Assembly: GCA_017561145.1 (NCBI GenBank)
Contig: JAFZDO010000006.1
Span: forward strand, 1-47,608
Direction of reading: 5' to 3'
Source of the DNA: Clostridia bacterium
Lineage (GTDB): Bacteria; Bacillota; Clostridia; Oscillospirales; CAG-382
DNA: 47,608 nt
Part shown: positions 31,863 to 40,000 of the stretch, one piece after another
How the letters are laid out: each line of letters begins with the position of its first letter
Numbering within the stretch: position 1 is the stretch's first letter
Notes under the pieces: generated by a model
Told to the model about the DNA's origin: nothing
The model's database searches: none
What the model saw: the letters and a program-made list of their open reading frames with translations, nothing else
Position numbers and translations under genes: made by a program

Positions 31863-32216
31863 ATGCTTGACGAAATGAAGTTCGGAGAGTTTATTGCCGT
31901 TAAGCGTCAGCAAGCAAATCTTTCGATGAGAGAATTGTGTCGAAGAACGTCGCTCTCACCGTCATTCTTTTGTAAAATGGAAAGCGGAAAGCGCCCTGCG
32001 CCCTCCGGAGAAACGCAAATAATAATAGCACGTGCATTAAACATGAACGAATCTGAATGTATAAAGCTGTTTGATCTTGCGGCGGAAACCAAGCGCGATG
32101 GCACCCTTCCGTATGATATATCCAATTACATAAACAGTGATGATGATATAAAACTGTTCCTTCGAAAAGCAATTAAAAGCGGAGTAAAGGGTGCAGACTT
32201 GCTGAAACTCATTTAA
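31863..32216 (+). CDS. XRE-family transcriptional regulator
   Basis: A 117-residue regulator with an N-terminal XRE helix-turn-helix ('FIAVKRQQANLSMRELCRRT', 'SLSPSFFCKMESGKRPAPSG') and a C-terminal helical region with 'DGTLPYDISNYINSDDDIKL' that resembles a common XRE companion segment. It follows the secreted protein gene at 15 bases with an AGAGGG ribosome site, so belongs to the cassette. It is the last gene before the internal att site. Confidence 0.8.
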   Translation: MLDEMKFGEFIAVKRQQANLSMRELCRRTSLSPSFFCKMESGKRPAPSGETQIIIARALNMNESECIKLFDLAAETKRDGTLPYDISNYINSDDDIKLFLRKAIKSGVKGADLLKLI

Positions 32217-32239
32217 ACGGTATAAATTAATCATATAAA

Positions 32240-32264
32240 GGGTGCAGTTAAAACCCCTGCACCC
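32240..32264 (+). terminator. Hairpin after the XRE gene
   Basis: Perfect 8-bp stem GGGTGCAG/CTGCACCC, without a T-run; a weak terminator or other RNA end. Confidence 0.35.
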
Positions 32265-32352
32265 GCCGAACCGGTCAAGTAATTACCGAAAATATTTTTT
32301 ACCTCTGTTGTTCCCTATTAGGACAACGCATCGGCGTTTTAAGGCACCAAGA

Positions 32353-32389
32353 AAAAGCCCTTGAAAACATTGTGTTTTCAAGGGCTTTT
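32353..32389 (-). terminator. 17-bp hairpin at the left-hand element's right end
   Basis: Perfect stem AAAAGCCCTTGAAAACA/TGTTTTCAAGGGCTTTT with a 3-base loop. It is nearly the same hairpin as at 36155-36191 and takes the position of a tRNA terminator carried by the element. Confidence 0.75.
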
Positions 32390-32490
32390 GGCAATTATGG
32401 GAGGGATTCGAAACCTCGGGCGGTTTCTCACCAACTGATTTCGAGCGGACATCTAACGCTTGAAATCAGCTGGTTTTAGTTGAGTTTAGT
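32389..32490 (-). repeat. Internal att-like site between two tandem elements
   Basis: 32389-32445 is a diverged tRNA-Ser 3'-half copy (GGGAGGGATTCGAA, then ACTGATTTCGAG); 32446 onward matches the element end at 27497. Across the core, CTGATTTCGAGC and GCTTGAAATCAG form an imperfect (11/12) inverted repeat separated by 11 bases, as expected at a tyrosine-recombinase crossover site. Confidence 0.7.
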
Positions 32491-32559
32491 ATGATACGAT
32501 GTATGAACATATGGAGGTGTTTTGTTTTTTGTGGGATATAATATTTTGCTGTTCACGAA

Positions 32560-32596
32560 ATAACCTATTGATATTTGTGAAAAAATAGGTTATAAT
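32560..32596 (+). promoter_or_regulatory. Promoter and operator of the HipA-like gene
   Basis: TTGATA (32568-32573), 17 bases, TATAAT (32591-32596). A perfect 10-bp inverted repeat, ATAACCTATT (32560-32569) and AATAGGTTAT (32584-32593), overlaps both boxes, so a bound protein would block RNA polymerase. Confidence 0.75.
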
Positions 32597-32634
32597 ATAT
32601 TCAAGATGAATTGCGTATAAATGGCGGAGATTAT

Positions 32635-34023
32635 ATGAAAAGTATAAGCGAACAGATTATGTTGCTTGAAAAAGAACTTGCGCAATGCCCAAACGGTTAT
32701 ATTTCCCGAAAGGTTATAAACGGTAAAGAGCGTTTCTATCTTCAATGGACAGAAAATGGCAAAATCAAAAGCAAATATATCAAATCCAGGGAATTAGAAT
32801 CTATTACTGAAGCTGTTGAAAGACGACAACAAATTCAGGAAAAACTAAAAGAATTAAAATCCACACCTGAAGGTGTGAAATCCAATAATCTAAAAAGAAA
32901 GGTGGTGCGTAGTATGCAAAAACTTACGGGTTATCTTATGCTGGAAGACCGTGTTATTGCAACGATTAGAAACGGCGATATTATCGAATACAATGAAGCT
33001 CTGTTGCCTCTGTTCTTAAAGCGAACAAAGGATATTGAAAGTTGGATTGCGTCTCGTGCCATTGATTCGCATCGTACAAACTCGCGTCTGTTAAAAAAAG
33101 CGCTTCGCTTAAAAACAACTGATGACGTGCAAACGGCACTAGCGGTGAATGCTGCAACGGTAACTGATAGATATTGGTTCAAGCCGGAAGGCTCAAATGC
33201 GCTTTATGAGGATATTCGATTTAAGGAAAATTATTTCGATCAACTTGCTCTACGAGGTGATCCCGATAGTTTCTCACGAAAACCTTCAAGAACACCTGAA
33301 TTGACCAACATCGGTAGTTTCGAAAAATGCTGGAAGCTTATCGACGGAAAATGGTGGATGTATAAGAATGGAAATAGAGAAGAATATTTTTCTGAACTCT
33401 TTATCTGTAAATTAGGCGAAAAGCTTGGTTTTAATATGGCTCACTATGAATTTGATGGACAGTATATTCGTTCATTGGATTTCACGGATGGAGCTAAAAT
33501 GAATTTTGAACCTATGAGTTCTCTCGTGGATGACAATGAAGATTATGAAAACTGTTTCCGTGTATTGTTAAAGTTGTCTTCTGATTTAGCAAAACAATAT
33601 CTTATCTTAATTTGGATGGATTCGATCTGCTACAATATGGATAGGCATACGGCGAACTTTGGTGTTATACGTGATGTGGAAACGGGAGATATCGTATCTC
33701 TTGCGCCCAATTATGATAACAATATTGCTCTTATTGCTAAGGGATATTCCAAAGACTTAACTCGAAGCAACGATGGATTAATAAGATTCTTCCGAGAGTT
33801 TGTTTTCAATTGCAAAGAAGCACGCGAAATGTATCGTCAAATGGATTTGCCTATAATTACCGAAGAACTCATCGATGAATGTCTAAACGAGATTCCCATT
33901 GATGTGGACCATGAGTATATCCGTTCATTCATTCTCTACGGGCAAGAGCGTATAAAGGAAATTATAGATATAGATGAAGGCCCTTCTGAAGATGAAGATT
34001 TTTCCATGAATTTGATTTTGTGA
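32635..34023 (+). CDS. HipA-like protein kinase with N-terminal mobile-element-type domain
   Basis: A 462-residue protein. The C-terminal half carries HipA-kinase hallmarks: substrate/ATP region 'RYWFKPEG', catalytic loop 'YNMDRHTANFGVIRD' and the metal-binding 'APNYDNNIAL'. The first 75 or so residues ('CPNGYISRKVINGKERFYLQ', 'TENGKIKSKYIKSRELES') resemble an N-terminal domain common in proteins of integrative elements. HipA kinases phosphorylate target proteins such as glutamyl-tRNA synthetase and are usually held by a HipB antitoxin with an XRE fold; no HipB is adjacent within this element. GGAG five bases upstream of ATG 32635 sets the start. A hairpin terminator follows. Confidence 0.75.
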   Translation: MKSISEQIMLLEKELAQCPNGYISRKVINGKERFYLQWTENGKIKSKYIKSRELESITEAVERRQQIQEKLKELKSTPEGVKSNNLKRKVVRSMQKLTGYLMLEDRVIATIRNGDIIEYNEALLPLFLKRTKDIESWIASRAIDSHRTNSRLLKKALRLKTTDDVQTALAVNAATVTDRYWFKPEGSNALYEDIRFKENYFDQLALRGDPDSFSRKPSRTPELTNIGSFEKCWKLIDGKWWMYKNGNREEYFSELFICKLGEKLGFNMAHYEFDGQYIRSLDFTDGAKMNFEPMSSLVDDNEDYENCFRVLLKLSSDLAKQYLILIWMDSICYNMDRHTANFGVIRDVETGDIVSLAPNYDNNIALIAKGYSKDLTRSNDGLIRFFREFVFNCKEAREMYRQMDLPIITEELIDECLNEIPIDVDHEYIRSFILYGQERIKEIIDIDEGPSEDEDFSMNLIL

Positions 34024-34042
34024 TAAACAAATAAAGTTCAAG

Positions 34043-34078
34043 TCAGACGGCACCGAAACGGTGTCGTCTTTCTGTTTT
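34043..34078 (+). terminator. Terminator after the HipA-like gene
   Basis: AGACGGCACCG/CGGTGTCGTCT hairpin (one mismatch) followed by TTCTGTTTT. Confidence 0.65.
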
Positions 34079-34099
34079 AAGAAAGGAAACACAATAACA

Positions 34100-35302
34100 A
34101 TGACAAAGAAGAATTCTGAATTGATTTTAGCAACCTACGTTTATTCAAAGAAATGCAGACTTTATGCAGTAATGCAGCATATGGTTGACGGAAAGCGAAA
34201 AAACACATGGCGTTCACTCGGTTTATATGAGGGCGCACCCGAAGATGAAATACAAAAAGTTCTTAGAAAGGTTAGACGAGAATTTGTAAATGAACTCGAT
34301 TCGATGATAGATCCTTCCATCAGAGAGATTTGCAATATGTCGGTTTATGAATATATGCAATTTTGGTATTCAAGAGCAAAGAAGAATCTGCAATTAAATA
34401 CTCAACGTGGATATCGAAATTATATTGAAGGTCGAATTAAAGACTATTTTGAATGCCGAAGAGATTTGACCGTTGGAAACTTAAAGAAAATACATATTGA
34501 AATTTTCTACGATTGCTTATCTGACGATGGATTATCTGCAAATTCAATTATAAGATACCACGCGATAATGCGCAAAGCATTTAATCAAGCATATAAAGAT
34601 GAAGTAATTCTAAGCAATCCATTTGATAAAGTGGATAAACCTCGCAAAAAGAGATTTATCGCCGATAACTATACAGAAAAAGAATGGAAACAAATATTAG
34701 AAATTTCAAAAAACGATCCCATCTACCCTGCAATAGTATTAGCTGCCTGTATGGGTTTAAGAAGAAGCGAGGTGTTAGGTGTGAGGTGGTCGAGGATTAA
34801 TTGGGAAGATAACTCAATTATCTTGGACACTAAAATTGCCGAATTTGATGAACAAGGCAAAAAGGCTTTATCTGCTGTTGAAGAAATGAAAACCGAATCC
34901 AGCAGAAGAAAACTCTATATGCCGCCTATGGTAATCGATATGTTGAAGAACAAAAAAGAAAAGCAGGATTTATATCGTGCTATGTTCAAAAGCGGATATT
35001 CGACAGACTTTAAGGATTACGTATGTGTAAATCAATTGGGTGAGCTCTTAAAACCATCCTACGTAACAGGTCATTTTGCCGCGCTATTGAAAAAGCACGG
35101 AATGCGACATATTCGTTTTCACGATTTGCGCCATACCTTTGCGAGCATACTTATAAATAATCAGGTGCCTTTAATAAACGTATCTAATTTTCTTGGACAT
35201 TCAGATATATCAACCACGGCGAATATTTATTCGCATCTTGACATGAAAAGTATAAAAGATGTTAGTGATACAATCACTGCAGTTTTTGAGGGAACAATAT
35301 GA
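34100..35302 (+). CDS. int: Tyrosine recombinase (integrase) of the right-hand element
   Basis: A 400-residue phage/ICE-type integrase. The N-terminal part (1 to about 65) is an AP2-like arm-binding region, then a SAM-like core-binding domain (about 80-175: 'YMQFWYSRAKKNLQLNTQRG'), then the catalytic domain with Arg in 'GLRRSEVLGVRW', 'HDLRHTFAS', the following His in 'LGHSDISTT' and the nucleophile Tyr in 'ANIYSHLD'. All catalytic residues are present. AAAGGA precedes ATG 34100. Its stop overlaps the next gene's start by four bases. The right att site and tRNA-Ser lie under 1 kb downstream, which fits site-specific integration in that tRNA. Confidence 0.93.
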   Translation: MTKKNSELILATYVYSKKCRLYAVMQHMVDGKRKNTWRSLGLYEGAPEDEIQKVLRKVRREFVNELDSMIDPSIREICNMSVYEYMQFWYSRAKKNLQLNTQRGYRNYIEGRIKDYFECRRDLTVGNLKKIHIEIFYDCLSDDGLSANSIIRYHAIMRKAFNQAYKDEVILSNPFDKVDKPRKKRFIADNYTEKEWKQILEISKNDPIYPAIVLAACMGLRRSEVLGVRWSRINWEDNSIILDTKIAEFDEQGKKALSAVEEMKTESSRRKLYMPPMVIDMLKNKKEKQDLYRAMFKSGYSTDFKDYVCVNQLGELLKPSYVTGHFAALLKKHGMRHIRFHDLRHTFASILINNQVPLINVSNFLGHSDISTTANIYSHLDMKSIKDVSDTITAVFEGTI

Positions 35303-35898
35303 AGGAAAAAAGAAAAACAAATAAAGCATATTTTAGCGGCGAGGAATTGGCAAAATATCTGCATATTTCAAAGAAAAAGATGAGATATTTATTAAAAAAC
35401 AGATATATACCTGCGATAGATACGGGTAAGAAAACACATAGATATCAAATCGAAAAGAAGCATGCACGAAAACTAAAGAAGCTTTTAGAACAAACCGATA
35501 TAACGCTTGCGTTAAAAGGGGAATTCGGCAGGATACCGCCAAAGGTGTCAATAGAGCCGTCAGACGCTAACATTATAAAATTCAGAGAATTTCTAACTGA
35601 TAGATGGAAGAATGAACCTGATGCCTTATATATACGCAGAGTGTCAGAATTGACCGGTTTACCTCGTCAACGATTGAGTGAGTTATGTAATAAAGAAAAA
35701 ATCCAACACATAAAAGTGGGGAGACGGTTTGTGTTGGTTAAGATGAGCTTTATAGAGTTTTGTTCTTCGAAGGACATGTTATCAAGGGTTCAAATCACTC
35801 CTGAGTTTAGAAAGCTTGCGGGTGAGTTTTTGAAGACCACAAATGAAAAAAATCAGATTAGAGATGTTGTTAGAATTGCTGATTTTATTAGAACTTAA
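35299..35898 (+). CDS. Excisionase-like DNA-binding protein with two winged-helix segments
   Basis: A 199-residue basic protein with two MerR/Xis-type helix-turn-helix segments: 'SGEELAKYLHISKKKMRYLL' near the start and 'RRVSELTGLPRQRLSELCNK' near residue 125, each followed by a wing ('RYIPAIDTGKKTHRYQIEKK'; 'KIQHIKVGRRFVLVKMSFIE'). Such proteins bend DNA and direct integrases toward excision. Translation is coupled to int through an ATGA overlap. Its 3' end and downstream region carry TTAGAA-type repeats that either it or Int could bind. Confidence 0.65.
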   Translation: MKEKRKTNKAYFSGEELAKYLHISKKKMRYLLKNRYIPAIDTGKKTHRYQIEKKHARKLKKLLEQTDITLALKGEFGRIPPKVSIEPSDANIIKFREFLTDRWKNEPDALYIRRVSELTGLPRQRLSELCNKEKIQHIKVGRRFVLVKMSFIEFCSSKDMLSRVQITPEFRKLAGEFLKTTNEKNQIRDVVRIADFIRT

Positions 35899-36107
35899 AT
35901 TCCGAAAAAGCCAGAGATTTCAAGGGTTTTCGCTGTTAGAACTTCCAAAGTAACGATATGTTTTTTGGAGATTGAGTTATGACCGAATAATAAAATTTTT
36001 TGAATTTGGTGAAGTTCTAATAGATTTGGCATAATTACTTAATTAAAAAACCCGAAATCGCTTGTGCCGCAAGGGGTTTCGGATGTGCGGTTCTAATTTT
36101 AGAATTG
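35870..36107. repeat. TTAGAA-type repeat cluster at the element right end
   Basis: Six copies of TTAGAAnTT or its complement: 35870-35878, 35888-35896, 35936-35944, 36012-36020 (inverted), 36091-36096 (inverted, short) and 36099-36107. They lie between int/xis and the tRNA, the usual place of integrase arm-type sites. No gene is seen in 35899-36154. Confidence 0.6.
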
Positions 36108-36154
36108 ATTTTTGATGTGTCAAAAAACTATCGTTCATGACCGAAATAAAAAGA

Positions 36155-36191
36155 AAAAACCCTTGAAAACGTAGTATTTTCAAGGGTTTTT
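36155..36191 (-). terminator. Element-supplied terminator of tRNA-Ser
   Basis: Perfect 15-bp stem AAAAACCCTTGAAAA/TTTTCAAGGGTTTTT, T-run on the minus strand, directly after the tRNA CCA. It replaces the original terminator now stranded near 27405. Confidence 0.85.
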
Positions 36192-36279
36192 GGCGCAGAG
36201 GGAGGGATTCGAACCCTCGTGTGGTTTCCCACAAACTGATTTCGAGTCAGCCCCGTTATGACCGCTTCGATACCTCTGC
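36191..36279 (-). tRNA. tRNA-Ser(CGA), intact, integration site of the island
   Basis: Minus-strand tRNA with acceptor stem GCAGAGG/CCTCTGC and encoded CCA, D arm, anticodon stem CTGA/TCAG with loop CTCGAAA (anticodon CGA), a long class-II variable arm (GTGGGAAACCAC) and T arm with GTTCGAATC. It decodes UCG. Its 3' half (36191-36246) is supplied by the inserted element and the 5' half is original chromosome; the anticodon loop is the crossover region. Confidence 0.95.
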
Positions 36280-36337
36280 ATATATTAAATATATTAAGTT
36301 ATAATCGTTTTTTAAAAGGTATGACCGACGGGTCTAC

Positions 36338-36473
36338 GCCCCGTTATGTCCGGTTTGCGGTGCCCGAAATTCTTTGCTCGCTAAACGCTTCGCATAATTT
36401 CGACCGCTGCACGAACTCGTCCTCGCTTCTTCACCCACCGGGTGCGCTCGGGCTCGTTCCCGCTTCGATACCT
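36338..36473 (-). pseudogene. Disrupted copy of the tRNA-Ser 5' half
   Basis: On the minus strand the tRNA 5' segment AGGTATCGAAGCGG (36460-36473) is separated by 111 bases from its continuation CATAACGGGGC (36338-36348); in the intact tRNA these are adjacent in the D-loop. The inserted segment is G+C-richer than its surroundings and contains inverted repeats (CACCC/GGGTG; GAAATT/AATTTC), so it may be a small dispersed element. The 3' half of this copy is missing. Confidence 0.5.
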
Positions 36474-36704
36474 ATGAACATTGCAACGCTTACAAGCGTC
36501 GCGAGGCATATTATATCACGAAAAAAGTTCTTTTGCAACACTTTTTTGAAAATAGTTTAATTTTTTCTCTTTGCGCTTGTCGAAATTTGCTTGACTTAAA
36601 TTTTTTAATATGTTACATTAATAATAGCAAATGTTTTTTAATATCTTATTAACAGTTTCTCCTTCCGCGCGATATGCTCCTATTTTATTTTTCGGGGTGA
36701 AGAT

Positions 36705-37025
36705 ATGTCGATAAAGCTTCAGCGTGTGATCAGATTTATACCGGGTATCAACCTGGTTTCTTTTGTCGCGTGGATAATTTTGGGAATCAGGAAAAAAATG
36801 AAGCCGACGTATTTTATCAAGACCGTCGTTTTGATACTTGCATTGATATTTTTCGCAATAATGATCGAACGCGGGCTTGCCACTTTTTCGGCAAACGTAA
36901 TTTTCAAAACCGTGCTTTTTTATTTGGGTATCGTGTTATACACCTATATTTTCGCCTTTATTTCGGTAAGCGAGCAGGAAAATCTGATTAATGGCAAATA
37001 CGAGAAAAAGAGCGTTCAGATTTGA
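36705..37025 (+). CDS. Small membrane protein, 106 residues
   Basis: Three predicted membrane helices: 'IPGINLVSFVAWIILGI', 'TVVLILALIFFAIMI' and 'VLFYLGIVLYTYIFAFISV', ending in a charged tail. I do not recognise the family. GGGGTGAAG precedes the ATG. The stop codon lies inside the loop of the downstream bidirectional terminator. It is convergent with the large glucan synthase gene. Confidence 0.6.
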   Translation: MSIKLQRVIRFIPGINLVSFVAWIILGIRKKMKPTYFIKTVVLILALIFFAIMIERGLATFSANVIFKTVLFYLGIVLYTYIFAFISVSEQENLINGKYEKKSVQI

Positions 37026-37038
37026 ACGCTCTTTTTTT
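37005..37038. terminator. Bidirectional terminator
   Basis: Perfect 13-bp stem AAAAAGAGCGTTC/GAACGCTCTTTTT between convergent genes. Confidence 0.85.
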
Positions 37039-37044
37039 ATTTCT

Positions 37045-40000
37045 TTATTTTATCGGCAGGCAGATATCGTGCTCGCCGTCTTGAAGCCTTAACGGGAAGG
37101 ATGCTTCTTCGCCGTTAACGGTTGGGACGGTTGCATCACGCGTGGCGGTTATATGCAAATTTGCCTTGTTCAGCGTTATTTCTGCCTTAAACGCGATCAA
37201 CGGCGAGGCGGACAGCAGCGTATTACCTGCGCCGAATTTCAAGCCGAGAACATGCTCGAGCATAATGCGGTAAAACCACGATGCCGCGCCCGTGTACCAG
37301 CTCCAACCGCCTCTGCCCGAACGGTCGCCCGAATAGATATCCGCGGCGATGGCATAGGGCTCGGTCTTGTATCGGTCGGCAAGCTCTTTATCGTTACAGC
37401 GCGTCGCGGGGTTTGCACATTCAAGCACGGTCAACGCCTCCTCGGTCATACCGACGGCAAGAAATCCGAGAGCTCCCCAAAGCGCACCGTGGGTATATTG
37501 ACCGCCGTTTTCACGGATGCCCGCAACGTAACCGCGGATATATCCGACACGTGCCTTGCCGTTTACAAACGGAGGTGAAAAGAGCTTGAATATCCTGTTT
37601 TTGCTATCATAAAGCTTTGAAAATGCGGTCTGCAGAGCAATTTTCGTTCGTTCTCTGTCAAGTCCTGCCAGTGCGGCAAACGCTTGGGAAAGGATGTCGA
37701 TCTCGCATTCCTTACAGCCCTCGATGCCCAAGATTTTGCCGTCGTCACAAAATGCGCGCGCATATCTGTCGCCGAAGAACGCATTATCCTCGACGGCTCT
37801 GCGTAGCGCTTTTACCGTTTCGCGGTAATGACTTGCGGTTTCAAAATCTTTTCGTGCTTCGGCTATGGGAATAAACCTTTCGGCAACGATGATGAAAAGC
37901 AACGTTGAAAAAACGCTTTCGCCCACGCCCTTTTCGCCGACGAGCGAAAAAGCATCGTTCCAATCGCACGAGCCCATAAGGATCAAGCCGTGCTTGCCCG
38001 TCTGCTCGGCGCGTGCAAGAGCGCGCAGGCAATGCAGATAAACGCTTTCCTTAACGTCCGAGCGTGTCGGAAGCTCATAGCGTTCGCTCTTACTGCCCAA
38101 GGGCGGCGAGGAAAGATATTTCACTCCGATATCGAGCATTTTATAATCGCCCGTCTTTTCGATATAGTCGGCAACTACATAAGGGAGATAAAGCAGATCG
38201 TCCGAGCATTTGCTTCGAATCCCGTTGTTCACGCGGTTTATATGCCGCGTGTGCCACCAATGCATAACGTCACCCTCGAGATACTGATGCGCACAGCAAC
38301 GGAAAATGTGGGTGCGCACCAAATTCGGGTCGGAATATATCAGCGTCAGACAGTCCTGAAGCTGATCGCGGAATCCGTATGCACCGCCGCTTTGATAAAA
38401 CGAGCCGCGTGCGTACATTCGGCAAGCCGCAACCTGATAGGGCAAAAAGAAGTTCATCAACGCGTCGGTCGCCGCACTGCGCGTTGATATTTTTATTTTC
38501 GGTATCATCGATTCGGCAAATAAGGCGGCGCTTTGTAGCGAGCCTTCGAAGAATTTTTTATTGATTAGCGAAATTATCTTTTTCGCGCCCGATTCGCTCG
38601 TTGTTGCGCCAAGGAAAAAGAGCGCATCACCCGAATTGCAGGAAAGCGTTTTTTCTTCAATTTTCAATTCGCCGCCGCAAGCGCCCGCAAAGCCGATGCC
38701 CTCGGGGAAGGTCATTCCGAAGGTGTTCTTGAACAGCAACGCCGAATTGTTGCCCGACGAGAATCTCATAAACGATATATTCCTTGCATGTCCGACCGAA
38801 TCGCCCATTACCGGCTCGACAACGAAACGCGTTTCGGCAGTGACGCCTTTTGGGTATTGCACGCGGATGAGCTTGATCGGGTATTTTGGGTCAACACAAA
38901 CCGTAAGGGTGTAATCGATCCCGTCGACGTTGCCGAAAAAAACGGCTTTCCCCTTTCCATAAACGACCTTTGACGAAACGGCGCAAAGGTCAAATCTGTT
39001 GCCGTTTGACAGCATAAATACTCGTTCCCCGTTATCGAGCGAGCGCGGATCTCCGTAAAAGGAGCAAAGTCTTCGCTCGCGCGCGTTGTCGTAAAAGGTA
39101 TATCCGAGCGACGATTGCGTTATTACGGCCGAAAAGCGCTTTCCCGTCAGCACAAAGGAATAGGGCGCTTTCGGCATAACGCTTTTATCGACGGTATAAG
39201 AATCGTTCGCGAAAAATCCGTTTCCCGCTGCTACGGCGGATTCGGGAAGAGAGAGCTTGACGTCATTTTTAGGTGTTATTACCGTCTGACCGGATTCAAA
39301 GCACCCCGAAAAGCGATTTTTCGGCAACGGGCAGGACAGATCGTAATAAAAGCTTGAATGTGATTTCAGCGCTCCGATAAGCCCGACGCTCGAGCCGTCT
39401 CGGCGAAGTATAAATATACCGCCGCTTTTGCCGATATACTGCAAAGCATTCGCCTTCTCACAGGATTCGTAAATCGCCCTTTCTACGGGACGGTTATATC
39501 CGTCGGCATCCGAAACGATAAATATCAGCTCGCACCTTATCATTGAATTTGCAAGCGATAAATAGGCGTCGAGAATCGAAGCGATGCGCTTTTTTGCAAT
39601 CTCCGAAACGCAAACGACCGCAAACGGGAAATCGCCCGAAATGCCCTTTGCCCAAAGGTCAAAGACGTTGCATTTAGGGAACGCATCGACAGCAGAATCG
39701 CCCTTGCCGTAAAGCAACGCCGTTAAAAGTGCCGCTTCGGTCTTGCTTTGATGCTTTATCGGCGCGAATGCCTTGTCCGCACGCGCAATGCCGATATTCC
39801 GCTCGCATTCGCGCTTGGTCTGACCGCAGGTGATAAGAAACGTCGCTTTTCCGCCGTCGGCATCGGCAGACCGCACAAGACAAAGCGGATCGATACACGC
39901 GCCGACCGAGTTGTCGGTCGGAATGAACGCGTAATCAAGCGGAGAAGCGACCGAGGAAGCACTTAACGATTCACGGCTTGTAAGAAATGAAAATGAATTG

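Noticed and set aside
36043..36234. 63-codon minus-strand frame over the tRNA-Ser 3' end
   Set aside because: It runs through the tRNA and its terminator hairpin and has no ribosome site.
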